DNA of 64,000 bases from the NCBI GenBank assembly GCA_039024635.1, contig JBCCQA010000003.1, forward strand, positions 221,172-285,171. Reading direction: 5' to 3'. This stretch comes from Kuafuiihalomonas sp039024635. GTDB lineage: Bacteria > Myxococcota > Kuafuiibacteriia > Kuafuiibacteriales > Kuafuiibacteriaceae. A program made the translations under genes and the position numbers. Of this stretch, positions 16,909 through 25,891 are shown one piece after another (position 1 is the stretch's first letter; each line of letters begins with the position of its first letter). Below the pieces are notes generated by a model, which worked only from the letters and a program-made list of their open reading frames with translations, was not told where the DNA came from and did no database searches.

Positions 16909-19900
16909 TCAGCGATCCTGGAAGATGCGGTAGAGCTCGCGATTGAACTCGAGCTTCTCGACGGCGAACCGCCAGGTATCGAAGGCGCCCGGCGAGCCGG
17001 ACAAGCCGAGATAGCGCTCATAGCGGGCCTGGGTTTGGTCGATGATATCGCAGGCGATGCTTCCCCGCCCGTCGGCCACTCGGTTTAGACCTCGATATAT
17101 GACCCCAGTGAGGTCGTCTACGTACTCGCACAAACAATCCTCGGCGTCGTTGGAGTCCAAGCAGCGCGGGAAGTTGTCGGTTGTGAGGTAGCTTGGCTCG
17201 TCATAGGCGCCGACCGCCCAAATCTTTAGCTCCTGGCCCATGTCCAGCCGGGCATCGATATCCGAGGACAAGACGAGGTGACCCGCGATGATGGCCCAGT
17301 CGGACAGGTTGAGGGTGTTGCTTGGGTAGATGTAGGCCGGATTCAGACAGCTGGGGCTCGCTTCCGGGAAAGAGTCGAGGCTTGCGGCCTCCATGTCGAA
17401 CATGCGTCGGGCCTCCAGGTAGCCGAAGTCAGCCCGTTCGGGAGCAGAAGGGTCACGACACCAGTGGGACGAGAGGGTTTCGGCCGCGTTGGTGGTGATG
17501 AATCCGTCGAGCTGGACCAAGTTGTTGTAGAAGGTCCGCATCTCAGGCTCAAACAGCCGGTACGGGCTCAACATGAAGTTTCGCCGGTCTACCTGATAGT
17601 TGAAGCGGAACAGACGCGGGTTGCTGGCGCCAAGGAAGATGGCCGTGATCCGCTTGTCGAAAACCGAGCCAACGAATCGGATGTCCCGCTCTTCGAGCTC
17701 ATTGGTAAAGGCCAGACCCAGAGGCCGGGCATCCGGACCCACCGGAAGGTCGAAGGCCTCGAGGTCCTGTATCTGAGGATCGTTGATGTCGAGCTCGGGA
17801 TCACAGCCGTTCTGCAGAGAGTCGAGGTAGACCGGCTTTTGCCCAGCCGTGAAGCCAGCTAGCGGGCAATATCGACCTTCGTCGGGTAGCGCGATGACTT
17901 CGGTGGCGATGTTCATGGAGTTGAGCATCACGCCCGCCATGTCAGCCTGCAGGTCCGTGCCCTGGAAGGTCGGATCTTCGGCCGTCATGATTTGGAAGTA
18001 CTGCTGTGTGACGTCGTAGAAGTCCCAAACCAACTGAATGGCTGTAAAGGCCGACCCCAGGTTCCATCCGTACGGCGACAGTCGTCCACGAGCGAAGTTC
18101 GTGAAAGGGAAGTAGTTCTTCCACATCCGATAGTAGTTCGCCTGAATCTCCAGAAGGTTGGAACCGTAGTCGAAGGTTGCGCAGAAGGGCGTCCGTCGGT
18201 TGTAGAAGCCGTCGCAGAACAGGTAGGGAACTTCGTTGACCGGGGGGTTTTGGGGGTCGAAGTCGACCCAGTCGCGGCTGGTGAGGACATCCATCCGAGT
18301 GGACTGGTCGCCGCAGTCTCCGCCGCACAGGTAGTCGGGGATGGCCCGGTAGTCGTTATAGTAGCGCCAGTTCTTGAGATCCGCTCCACCTTCGACCTGG
18401 ACACTGGGACTCGTGAAGACCTGAACCTGATTGCCATAGGCGAAGCGGAGAGCCGCTTCGTCGTAGCTGCCCAGGAAGTCGGCGAACAGACCCTTGGCCG
18501 ACATGTACTCCATCACGGTCGTATGGCGGAATTCATCCAGGTTGGCCTGGACCTGCTGCTCCGGGGTCCCCTGGACGTTCTCCCAAAAGCGCGGGTTGTA
18601 GTTGAGCGCGTCGTAGGTGCCCTCGAAGTTGTGGGCGAGGCCGACGTTGTGCCCGAGCTCGTGGAGCATCACGTGCTTCATGAGACGGTTCGCGATCTCC
18701 TGGAATCGCTCCTGCCGCGTCATGTCACGAAGATCGAGCGCGAGGCCTGCCCAGTGGGGGTCGAGGTCCTGCTCCAAGAAGCAGAAGCCGCCGGCGGCCA
18801 TGTTGTTCCGCCGCTGTTGGTTCTGTTGAGAGAACAGCCGGTGGTCTTCCCAGAGACTCTTCAGCGTCGCGTCTTCGAGAAGCTCTTGAGGCGGTGGCGT
18901 CCCGGGAATCCATTCGCCGTTCGACATGATGGTCAACATGGTGTCGTCCATCAGGCTTCGCTCGATGTTCGTTCCTTCGAGACGAGCGAAGCGGTTCGAC
19001 ATCGAACGTCCGCTGCGGTCTTCGGGAAGAGCGTCCATCGAGGTCGCACCCACGGCGCTCATTCGGCGGGTCAATTCGGCGACCATGGCGTCGTTGGCGG
19101 GGGTGGTTGCCATGTCGATGACTTGATCTTCGATGCGGCCCACCTGGCGTCGCACGTCCTTGCCGTAGATGATGTCTTCGGTATCGCAGCCGTCCTCTTC
19201 GTTCATGAAGCAGATGTAGTCTGCGATGGTGGCGGCGCTGATCTCATAGTATGCGCCCCGCAAGAAGGAGGTCGCGGCCACGCTCTCGCCGGTTGTGGCA
19301 TCGGCGTGCATTGGGCCGTAGCCGCCCCAGCCAGACCGCTGTGGGTTGTTCAGGTAGACCACCATATTGTGGCGAACATCGCCGATTCGCTGCCAGTCGA
19401 AGCTGCTCTTGCCGGTGATGGGGTCCTTAGTGGCGGCCTCGAGCGAGGTGCAGGTCCGTTTCAGGTTACCGACCCCGAGTCGCAGCGCCATGGCGTCGGC
19501 CAGGTCGTCGCCACGGGGGAGAGAACATAGCTCGCCCTGGGGGCACACGGCGCGCTCGACCGCGGACACGAGGCGGCGATCGGCGAGGACGGTCTGGATG
19601 ATGTTGGCCTCGTTGCAGTCATTGTCCCGGATCTCGAACATATCCATGACCTCGGTCTCAGGAAGTCCCTTGAGGTCGGCGACCATGCCCTTGAAGACGC
19701 GGTTGTAGTCGGCCGCCACTTGGCGGGCGACCTCCCGGTAACGGTCCGGGTATTCGGCGTTCAGGTAGTAGATGATGGGCTTCTCGGTGCGCTCCGCGTA
19801 GGGAATCTCGAGCCCGTTCGCGTCCACGCTGTCTTCCCAAATGTCGAAGAGCATGGCGCGCCACTGGCGACCTTCTTCGGTGAAGCCGTAGCCGCGGTCG

Positions 19901-20826
19901 TAGGTGGGGGTCGCAAGGCGGAAGACACCGAAGCGGCCGTAGATACCCTCGCGCTCCACCTCGTTGTTCAGATCGTCGACGACCGGATCCCCGTTGGCGT
20001 CCTTGACCACGAAAGAGTCTGGATAGAACCGGGGCTCGAAGTCGTTCTCTTCTGTGATGCGCTTGAAGGAGTGACGTAGCTGGGCTTCACCAAAGCCGCA
20101 GCTGTCCAAGGCGAGAACTCGGGAACGACCACCAAAGGACCAACAGGTGATGACGTCCATACCCAGGAAAGTCCTGTCTGTGATCTCGATGTAGTCGTCG
20201 CTGAAACGAGATGCGTACACATCGGTCGGGTTCGTCTCGAGGTTGGTCCAGAAAGAACCGGTCGAGTTGAACTGAATCGGAGACCAACCGAAGGCCCAGG
20301 AGCCCAGGAAGCTGCCTTCGACCTCGTTGGCGGCGAAATTCACTCGCATGTAGTCGCGTTCGTGCCAGGGCCGATCGACGGTGTTCTCGACGATCTGGTT
20401 CGTCTCCTGCCCGGTTAGCGCGTCGTAACCACGAATGATGTCGAAGTGGCTGGTGATGGGCCACTGGGCGAGAATCGGGCCATTCTGACCATCTGCCCCT
20501 TCGACCGCGTCCAATCCAATCCCGGGCAGAGAGGCGTAAGGCTTGCGAGCGATCAGGAAGTCTTCCTGAATCTCGAAGACGACGCGGTCGATCCAAATGT
20601 CACCGGACCCCTCGACGACGATGGCGTTGGTCGTCTCCGAGTCGGCGATGGTCCGGCGATAGTGCCACTGGTCACCCGTCTGGAAGATGGACTTCTTCAC
20701 AAAGCCGGGCTGCACTCGGTTGATGTCGTCGGTCCTGGGGATGTTGCACCCCGTCCCTCCGAAAGCCGTCGCCGTCATGAGTGCGGCGAGGCCGAGGAAA
20801 CGCCCTGGGGCATTTCTGTGGTTCAT
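16909..20826 (-). CDS. Giant lipoprotein zinc metalloprotease, 1305 aa (paralogue)
   Basis: Starts at ATG 20826 behind GGAGGA. The signal (PGRFLGLAALMTATAFGGTGC) is lipidated at the Cys of GGTGC. The zinc site HELGHNVGLAHNFEG lies near residue 720. It shares with the downstream gene the N-terminal block NTVDRPWHERDYMRVNF, the zinc-site block followed by YDALNYNPRFWENVQG (compare MDPLNYRPEFWENFYT), and a TVMEYMSA segment that may carry the Met-turn. Overall identity looks modest, implying an old duplication. Probably an extracytoplasmic peptidase of a metzincin-type family common in myxobacteria. First gene of a two-gene operon; the divergent CBM9-like lipoprotein starts 233 bases away. Confidence 0.88.
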   Translation of the reverse strand: MNHRNAPGRFLGLAALMTATAFGGTGCNIPRTDDINRVQPGFVKKSIFQTGDQWHYRRTIADSETTNAIVVEGSGDIWIDRVVFEIQEDFLIARKPYASLPGIGLDAVEGADGQNGPILAQWPITSHFDIIRGYDALTGQETNQIVENTVDRPWHERDYMRVNFAANEVEGSFLGSWAFGWSPIQFNSTGSFWTNLETNPTDVYASRFSDDYIEITDRTFLGMDVITCWSFGGRSRVLALDSCGFGEAQLRHSFKRITEENDFEPRFYPDSFVVKDANGDPVVDDLNNEVEREGIYGRFGVFRLATPTYDRGYGFTEEGRQWRAMLFDIWEDSVDANGLEIPYAERTEKPIIYYLNAEYPDRYREVARQVAADYNRVFKGMVADLKGLPETEVMDMFEIRDNDCNEANIIQTVLADRRLVSAVERAVCPQGELCSLPRGDDLADAMALRLGVGNLKRTCTSLEAATKDPITGKSSFDWQRIGDVRHNMVVYLNNPQRSGWGGYGPMHADATTGESVAATSFLRGAYYEISAATIADYICFMNEEDGCDTEDIIYGKDVRRQVGRIEDQVIDMATTPANDAMVAELTRRMSAVGATSMDALPEDRSGRSMSNRFARLEGTNIERSLMDDTMLTIMSNGEWIPGTPPPQELLEDATLKSLWEDHRLFSQQNQQRRNNMAAGGFCFLEQDLDPHWAGLALDLRDMTRQERFQEIANRLMKHVMLHELGHNVGLAHNFEGTYDALNYNPRFWENVQGTPEQQVQANLDEFRHTTVMEYMSAKGLFADFLGSYDEAALRFAYGNQVQVFTSPSVQVEGGADLKNWRYYNDYRAIPDYLCGGDCGDQSTRMDVLTSRDWVDFDPQNPPVNEVPYLFCDGFYNRRTPFCATFDYGSNLLEIQANYYRMWKNYFPFTNFARGRLSPYGWNLGSAFTAIQLVWDFYDVTQQYFQIMTAEDPTFQGTDLQADMAGVMLNSMNIATEVIALPDEGRYCPLAGFTAGQKPVYLDSLQNGCDPELDINDPQIQDLEAFDLPVGPDARPLGLAFTNELEERDIRFVGSVFDKRITAIFLGASNPRLFRFNYQVDRRNFMLSPYRLFEPEMRTFYNNLVQLDGFITTNAAETLSSHWCRDPSAPERADFGYLEARRMFDMEAASLDSFPEASPSCLNPAYIYPSNTLNLSDWAIIAGHLVLSSDIDARLDMGQELKIWAVGAYDEPSYLTTDNFPRCLDSNDAEDCLCEYVDDLTGVIYRGLNRVADGRGSIACDIIDQTQARYERYLGLSGSPGAFDTWRFAVEKLEFNRELYRIFQDR

Positions 20827-21059
20827 TCTGCGTCCTCCATTGTCGAAATCCGTCGTGCGCATGGTCGCTTTCGGGGCCGGTCTCGTCGATCGCCCTTGGG
20901 GAAGCCCGTCTCGGGTCCAGATGGCGGAAGCTGGGATATCGTTCGCACGTTGGCCAGTCCTTTTTCGCCATCTTCCCCTCATCCGGTGGCTCACCGGTGA
21001 GAGCTGTCACGGCTCGATCAGTGCAGAGTAGGAGCAAGGGACATACCGGGTCACGGCCC

Positions 21060-22205
21060 ATGGCATCCCTTTGGAAATATTTAGGAATCTTTGGAGTTCC
21101 CCCGAAGCGTTACATCCGTGACGGTTGGATCAGGCGTTTCTGCATCGTTTTGCTGCTCCCCTCGGCGTTCGCATGTTCAACCAAGGGTGCGAAGCTCGAA
21201 GCGTGGCCTCTTCCCGAAGCCGCGTTTTCGGGACCCTTCGGCCAACGTCTGCAGATGGTGGCTTTGGCGGGCCAGGTCGACGCGAAGACGCTGGTCCACC
21301 TCTCTTGGCGAGGCGATTCGGGTCCGCTCGAGGGATGGCGAGCCTCATGGCGAGGGCCGGACAAGAGACGTTCGGGCCTCGAGGTCCAAGCCTTCGCGGC
21401 CGGCCTCAAGATCGAGGGCGGAACCCCGGAGAGCCCCGGTCGCTATGGGCTGGAGCTTCACCCGCCGGAAGGCTGGTCTTTGGAGGCCCCCTCGAAGAGT
21501 CGGAGGGGTGACGGCCTGGTCCTGTGGATTCAGGCGGTCGAGGGCCCGGGGGGGCTCCCTATCCTCCGGGTCTCACGGGCTTTCGAGGCCCCGGTGCTCG
21601 ACGGTCGCTTGGACGAAGCCGTCTGGGCCCGACCACCTGTTTCGCTGCGTGCGATCATGGGCGGCCCCGCCGCCGAAGGACGCGGCACCGAGGTTCGCCT
21701 GGCCTGGGACGAGGTGTGGCTATACGTCGCCTTCGATGCCTTGGACCCGGAGATTAGCGAGCGCTTCGAGAATCGGGACGATCCGATCTACGAGCACGAA
21801 GCGGTCGAGCTCTTCTTGATGCCGCGCCGAGACGGCCCCTACGAAGGCCCCTATTTTGAGCTGCAGGCTTCCCCGGGTGGGATTCAGTTCGACGCCAGCT
21901 TCGTCGGCCCACGCAGAGGAATGGACCGGAGCTTCGACGCGCCCTTCGAGGTGGGCACCGGGGTGGACGGACGCCTCGATGGCCGCCCGGGCGATCGCAG
22001 GTGGATCAGCGAGTGGCGAATCCCCTGGACGGCTTTCGGCAGGGGCCCCGCCCCTCGGCCGGGCGAGGTTTGGCGGGCCAACATGTTTCGAATTGACCGA
22101 TCTCGGGGACGACCCGATGACTACCAGGCTTGGTCGCCCCCAATGGCAGGCGACTTCCACCGAACAGAGCGGTTCGGCTTTCTGGAATTCGTCGGGGGGC
22201 CCTAA
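21060..22205 (+). CDS. Lipoprotein with CBM9/DOMON-like carbohydrate-binding domain
   Basis: The product is about 381 aa. A signal segment IRRFCIVLLLPSAFAC ends in a lipobox Cys. The C-terminal half is a CBM9-like fold: FEAPVLDGRLDEAVWARPP, VRLAWDEVWLYVAFDALDPE, EAVELFLMPRRDG, and SEWRIPWTAFG with WRANMFRIDRS. This matches the sugar-binding beta-sandwich often annotated DUF1083/CBM9. The first 200 residues are unassigned. ATG 21060 is the best in-frame start, but it places 24 residues before the hydrophobic stretch, so a later non-ATG start is possible. A small lipoprotein gene follows 10 bases downstream. Confidence 0.78.
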   Translation: MASLWKYLGIFGVPPKRYIRDGWIRRFCIVLLLPSAFACSTKGAKLEAWPLPEAAFSGPFGQRLQMVALAGQVDAKTLVHLSWRGDSGPLEGWRASWRGPDKRRSGLEVQAFAAGLKIEGGTPESPGRYGLELHPPEGWSLEAPSKSRRGDGLVLWIQAVEGPGGLPILRVSRAFEAPVLDGRLDEAVWARPPVSLRAIMGGPAAEGRGTEVRLAWDEVWLYVAFDALDPEISERFENRDDPIYEHEAVELFLMPRRDGPYEGPYFELQASPGGIQFDASFVGPRRGMDRSFDAPFEVGTGVDGRLDGRPGDRRWISEWRIPWTAFGRGPAPRPGEVWRANMFRIDRSRGRPDDYQAWSPPMAGDFHRTERFGFLEFVGGP

Positions 22206-22215
22206 GCTAAGGTCA

Positions 22216-22641
22216 ATGAGACGGGTCCTTCTCGGTGCCATCTTGGTCCTGACCGGCTGCAGCCCCACGGTGCATACCGCCGACGAAGTCCTCGGTGCCC
22301 TACCTGAGCACCTGGGAGAGAAGGTCGTGATGGAGGTCGAGCTGTTCTCGGGCGCCCGCTGTCGAGTCGGCGAAGGCCCGAGTGACTTCAAGGCCTACTG
22401 CCGCGACTGTCAGTACTGCTCAGGCCCTCTCGTCGTACGCACCAATGAAGAACACGAGGGCGTGGACGACTGGCCGATGGTCTTGGGTGGCACCCATGCG
22501 GGTCGACCGATTCGCTGCGAGGGGCCCTTGAACGAAGTGGCGTGTCATCCCTTCGAGCCCGGCAAGACTTACGTGATTCGAGGCTCCATTGAGAAGACTC
22601 ATCCGCCCAAACTCCTCGTTAGCGCCTTTCACGAGAAGTGA
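22216..22641 (+). CDS. Small cysteine-containing lipoprotein
   Basis: This 141-aa protein has a clear lipoprotein signal, MRRVLLGAILVLTGC, then a mature domain rich in cysteine: ARCRVGEG, AYCRDCQYCSG, IRCEGPLNEVACH. The C-terminal YVIRGSIEKTHPPKLLVSAF resembles the final strands of an OB-like fold. Cys pairs suggest disulfides or metal binding outside the cytoplasm. No family recognised. It starts 10 bases after the CBM9-like lipoprotein gene, with a weak ribosome-binding site, suggesting translational coupling. Confidence 0.72.
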   Translation: MRRVLLGAILVLTGCSPTVHTADEVLGALPEHLGEKVVMEVELFSGARCRVGEGPSDFKAYCRDCQYCSGPLVVRTNEEHEGVDDWPMVLGGTHAGRPIRCEGPLNEVACHPFEPGKTYVIRGSIEKTHPPKLLVSAFHEK

Positions 22642-22701
22642 CTTGGCCCACACCTACACCGGGCCATGATCATCGGCGTTTCATTCTGATAGCGTCCTGG
22701 C

Positions 22702-22965
22702 ATGTGGCGTTGGGTCGCGCTCTGGCTCCTGCTGCCGAATACGGCTTGGGCCCAGTGCACCCTGGCCGAAGTCGCGGACATCGAGGATGCCGACGTGACG
22801 ATCTACTTCACCAAGTTTCCGGGTGAAGACGAGTCCCAAGGCCGCTTTGCCGACTGCATCCTCATCGACATCCAAAAAGCCGACGAGTCCACTCAGACCT
22901 TTTGGATCTCACCCTTCCGCCAAGACGCCGACTGGGTCGTGCATCCCTCTAACTTTCCGAACTAG
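22702..22965 (+). CDS. Small secreted protein, 87 aa
   Basis: Signal peptide MWRWVALWLLLPNTAWA with a good AxA-type cleavage site before Gln-Cys. The mature part is about 70 residues, acidic, with two cysteines (one near the N-terminus, one in GRFADCILID) that could form a disulfide. The sequence ends in ISPFRQDADWVVHPSNFPN. I recognise no family. It lies 60 bases after the previous lipoprotein and just ahead of the repeat region. Confidence 0.6.
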   Translation: MWRWVALWLLLPNTAWAQCTLAEVADIEDADVTIYFTKFPGEDESQGRFADCILIDIQKADESTQTFWISPFRQDADWVVHPSNFPN

Positions 22966-23140
22966 GGGCAGACACGCGCACCCTCCTCGGTCACTGCCTC
23001 GGACAAGCGCTTCGCGTTTCCTACGTCCGTTCACTGCGTGGCGAAGTGAGCTCTACGCGCTCGTTTCGGCCTTTCGCTTAAAGCTCTTGGGACCGAATGA
23101 GGTCTGGCCTAGGCCTGAGCCTTCTGAAGTGAACGAGGGA
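22966..23140. other. Intergenic stretch before the 69-bp repeat
   Basis: 175 bases without a supported gene. The middle contains CGTTTCCTACGTCCGTTCACTGCG and similar purine/pyrimidine modules that also appear in the dispersed repeat family elsewhere in the window, so this is probably a decayed part of such an element. No promoter or RNA gene seen. Confidence 0.4.
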
Positions 23141-23316
23141 GGGTGGGACCGGCTTCGCCGGGACCGGGACCCCAAGACCGCAGGCGCAGGGGCCAAAGGC
23201 CCCGAAGAGGGGTGGGACCGGCTTCGCCGGGAGCGGGACCCCAAGACCGCAGGCGCAGGGGCCAAAGGCCCCGAAGAGGGGTGGGACCGGCTTCGCCGGG
23301 ACCGGGACCCCAAGAC
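23141..23316. repeat. 69-bp tandem repeat, about 2.5 copies, member of the dispersed family
   Basis: Copies begin at 23141, 23210 and 23279, each opening GGGTGGGACCGGCTTCGCCG and continuing through GGGACCCCAAGACCGCAGG. Copies 1 and 2 differ at one base in the core (GGGACCGGG versus GGGAGCGGG). The third is cut after CCCCAAGAC exactly before the reverse complement of the mglA stop codon (23317-23319). The core contains the small inverted repeat CCGGC-TTC-GCCGG. Confidence 0.85.
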
Positions 23317-23910
23317 CTACGCCTTGGAGCCGCGCTTGAGCTCTTGGAGGACTAGTTTGGCGACTTCCTTGAGGGTGTCGAAGACGCCGACGCCCTTGGT
23401 GGCGGTGGCTTCGAACTCGGGACGCTTGAGCGTGTTGAGCGTGGTCGACAGCTCTTCGACGCCGGCCGCGTTCGGAAGATCGCGCTTGTTGTACTGCATC
23501 ACGAGCGGGATCTTGTCGATCTCGTAGGCCTGCTCCTTGAGGTTCTCACGGAGGTTCTCGAAGCTCTCTTGGTTGGCTTCCATGCGCTCTTCTTGACTGT
23601 CGGCCACGAAGACCACGCCGTCCACGCCCTTGAGGATGAGCTTCCGGCTGGCGTTGTAGAAGACCTGGCCGGGTACCGTGTAGAGGTGGAAGCGGGTTCG
23701 AAAGCCACGGATCTCTCCGAGCGACAGCGGGAGGAAGTCGAAGAACAGCGTACGCTCGGTTTCGGTGGCGAGGCTGATCATCTTCCCCTTCGCCTGGGGG
23801 CTTGTCTTATTGTAAATATACTGGAGATTGGTCGTCTTTCCGCAAAGACCAGGCCCGTAGTAGACGATCTTGCAGTTGATCTCGCGAGACGAGTAATTGA
23901 TGAACGGCAC
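23317..23910 (-). CDS. mglA: Ras-like cell-polarity GTPase MglA
   Basis: This 197-aa small GTPase is very close to Myxococcus MglA along its length, for example INYSSREINCKIVYYGPGLC, the P-loop GPGLCGKTT (residues 19-27), FHLYTVPGQVFYNASRKLIL, GVVFVADSQEERMEAN and the guanine-specificity motif QYNKRDLP. In its GTP form MglA marks the leading pole and recruits motility and polarity effectors. The preceding gene is its GAP partner MglB, 11 bases upstream, as in Myxococcus. The gene ends directly against a 69-bp repeat element. No motility machinery genes are in this window. Confidence 0.97.
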   Translation of the reverse strand: MPFINYSSREINCKIVYYGPGLCGKTTNLQYIYNKTSPQAKGKMISLATETERTLFFDFLPLSLGEIRGFRTRFHLYTVPGQVFYNASRKLILKGVDGVVFVADSQEERMEANQESFENLRENLKEQAYEIDKIPLVMQYNKRDLPNAAGVEELSTTLNTLKRPEFEATATKGVGVFDTLKEVAKLVLQELKRGSKA

Positions 23911-23921
23911 GGCGCGGGTCC

Positions 23922-24401
23922 TCAGACGGAAAACAGGTTGTCTATGTCGTCGTCGGTGATCTCGGCGAACGGTGAATCCTGACCCGAGTTGGCGCTGCGT
24001 TCCACGAGCTGCTCGAGGATCTTGGCCAGCTCTTCCGAGCCTTTCTTCACGCGAAGTCGCACGAGCCCGAGGCTCGACCGATTGTCGAAGATGACGACCA
24101 AGATGACCCGCCCTCCGACCAGAGTGATGTGGAGGTGCCGGCGCTCTCCTTCATGAAAGAGGGTTGAAAACTCCTTCTCCCCCATCAGCTTGGCAAGACC
24201 TCCCGTGGCCGCAGTCTCTCCGGCAACGAGGGAGGCCAGGGAGGTCCCGTCCAGCTGCTCGGACTCTCCGTTGGACGCGATGAGCTGGCCGTTCTTGTCG
24301 ATGACGTACACGACGCGCGCGTTCGCCTCGCGGCACAGCTTCTCGCAGACCGAGGTGATGCGACGGTATTCTTCGTCGTACATCACCATCTGCGAAACCA
24401 T
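23922..24401 (-). CDS. mglB: Roadblock/LC7 GTPase-activating protein MglB
   Basis: A 159-aa Roadblock/LC7 protein with the same length and ends as Myxococcus MglB: VVYVIDKNGQLIASNGE, TSLASLVAGETAATGGLAKL, VVIFDNRSSLGLVRLRVKK and the C-terminal SPFAEITDDDIDNLFSV. MglB is the GAP that keeps MglA inactive at the lagging pole. It is the first gene of the mglB-mglA operon. The conserved C-terminal acidic tail, which modulates MglA nucleotide exchange, is intact. Confidence 0.96.
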   Translation of the reverse strand: MVSQMVMYDEEYRRITSVCEKLCREANARVVYVIDKNGQLIASNGESEQLDGTSLASLVAGETAATGGLAKLMGEKEFSTLFHEGERRHLHITLVGGRVILVVIFDNRSSLGLVRLRVKKGSEELAKILEQLVERSANSGQDSPFAEITDDDIDNLFSV

Positions 24402-24518
24402 GTGACTGCGTTCCTCCTGCCTGGCCTTGCGGCCACGCGAGCCCGGACTCTAGCACGGCCCAAAGCCCACGCAAGTAAGCGGCCAGGCGCCCCACACCGC
24501 TCAGGCCGGACCGGCACA

Positions 24519-24851
24519 TTAGCGGGGGGCACGAATGGGAACGTCGACCGTCGTGCCGTCCATGGGGGCGAAATCGAGCTCCCGGAGCACGGCCAGAACG
24601 CAGAGCTGGAGCTCTGGATCTACGGCCTCGGCATCGCGGACCCTTAGCGAGGGCGGCGTCTCAGCGAAGTCGATGGTCACGACGAAGTCTTGCCCCCGAA
24701 CCTTGGCCCCGGCGACCCGCGCGTCGTGGTAGCACAGGGCCAGCTCACGGCGGACGCCCTGGACTTGGCGCCCCACCTGCTCCAGCGGTGCCTCGGGCGC
24801 CGCGCCAGCACAGGCCCCCAGTCCGAGCAGAAGCCAGCCCCATCGCGCCAT
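24519..24851 (-). CDS. Small lipoprotein, AgmX/PglI-C-like
   Basis: ATG 24851 begins MARWGWLLLGLGACAGA, a short signal with a lipobox Cys at residue 14. The mature part (about 95 aa) has LALCYHDARVAGAKVRGQDF, DFAETPPSLRVRD and LQLCVLAVLRELDFAPMDG, a pattern like C-terminal domains found in myxobacterial proteins, with two cysteines that could pair (Cys of LALCYH and LQLCV). Function unknown. Its ATG overlaps the divergent mutY ATG in a shared CATG (24849-24852). Confidence 0.68.
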   Translation of the reverse strand: MARWGWLLLGLGACAGAAPEAPLEQVGRQVQGVRRELALCYHDARVAGAKVRGQDFVVTIDFAETPPSLRVRDAEAVDPELQLCVLAVLRELDFAPMDGTTVDVPIRAPR

Positions 24852-25884
24852 GACCCAGAACATACCCCGTGAAGCGCTTCGTGCCTGGTTTCGATCCGCG
24901 GCCCGGGACCTGCCCTGGCGCCGGGCGCGCACGCCCTACGGAACCTGGGTTTCGGAGATCATGCTCCAGCAGACCCGGGTCGAGACCGTCGTTCCCTACT
25001 TCGAGCGCTTCATGGCCCGCTTCCCCTCGGTCCGGGCCCTCGCCGAGGCCGACCCCGAAGAGGTGCGAAGCCTCTGGTCGGGGCTGGGCTACTACCGTCG
25101 CGCCCAGCTCATGCTCCGGGCGGCCCGCATCCTAAGCGACCGCTACGACGGTGAGCTCCCCTCGGACCCGGTGGCCCTGGCCGCCCTCCCCGGGTTCGGG
25201 CCCTACACCACCGGGGCGGTGGCGAGCCTGGCCTTCGACGCCCGCGTCCCGGCCGTCGACGGGAACATCGAGCGGGTACTGGCGCGCGTGCACGGCATCG
25301 AAGACCCGCGCGGCGCCGCCGGACGCCGAGCGGTGTGGGCCTGGTCCGAGCGCTGGGTCCAAGGCGAGGGCCCAGGTGAGATCAACGAAGGCCTGATCGA
25401 GCTCGGGGCCACCGTGTGCAGCCTACGAAAGCCCCTTTGCCTGAGCTGCCCCCTTCGTTCGAGCTGCGTGGCCCAAAAAGAGGGCAAGCCCGAGCGCATA
25501 CCGCCTCCGAGAAAGCGAAAGGCCCCCAAGCGGGTCGACCTGGCGGCAGACCTCTTCTTGGATGGCCGAAGCGTCCTGCTGGTTCGGCAGCCCTCGGACG
25601 GTCTGTTCGCCGACCTGTGGACCTTGCCTCTTGGACCGGCCCGAGGGGGCGAGCCGCTGGGCCAGGTTCGCCACCTCCTCACCCATCGGGAGCTCTCGGT
25701 CGAAGTATGGCGAGGTGAGGGCGCCACGCCCGATGGGCGATGGGTCCCGGTCGCGGACCTCGAAGGATGGGCCATCCCGAGCCTGGTGCCCAAGCTGCTC
25801 GAGGTCGGTCTACCCGAGGCGATGCAGGTCGACCTGCGGTGGAAAGGGCGCAAGTTTGCGCGAGGCCCCGCTTCGAGGCGATGA
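24850..25884 (+). CDS. mutY: A/G-specific adenine DNA glycosylase
   Basis: This 344-aa glycosylase removes adenine mispaired with 8-oxoguanine. Seen are the catalytic Glu36 in SEIMLQQTRV, the helix-hairpin-helix LPGFGPYTTGAVASLAF, catalytic Asp137 in AVDGNIERVLARV, and the four iron-sulfur cysteines at 190, 197, 200 and 206 (C-x6-C-x2-C-x5-C). The C-terminal region (DLFLDGRSVLLVRQPSDGLF, DLWTLPLG) is the Nudix-like 8-oxoG recognition domain. Start ATG overlaps that of the divergent lipoprotein. A pseudokinase gene follows 7 bases after the stop. Confidence 0.95.
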   Translation: MTQNIPREALRAWFRSAARDLPWRRARTPYGTWVSEIMLQQTRVETVVPYFERFMARFPSVRALAEADPEEVRSLWSGLGYYRRAQLMLRAARILSDRYDGELPSDPVALAALPGFGPYTTGAVASLAFDARVPAVDGNIERVLARVHGIEDPRGAAGRRAVWAWSERWVQGEGPGEINEGLIELGATVCSLRKPLCLSCPLRSSCVAQKEGKPERIPPPRKRKAPKRVDLAADLFLDGRSVLLVRQPSDGLFADLWTLPLGPARGGEPLGQVRHLLTHRELSVEVWRGEGATPDGRWVPVADLEGWAIPSLVPKLLEVGLPEAMQVDLRWKGRKFARGPASRR

Positions 25885-25891
25885 TGGGCCA

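Noticed and set aside
17992..19530. A 512-residue plus-strand open frame
   Set aside because: Antisense shadow of the metalloprotease gene, with Val/Gly/His-rich composition and no motif.
23141..23316. Possible CRISPR array
   Set aside because: The 69-bp units are contiguous, with no unique spacers between them.
22966..23527. A plus-strand frame running through the 69-bp repeat
   Set aside because: It is made of repeated translations of the repeat and crosses the mglA gene antisense; no start or fold supports it.
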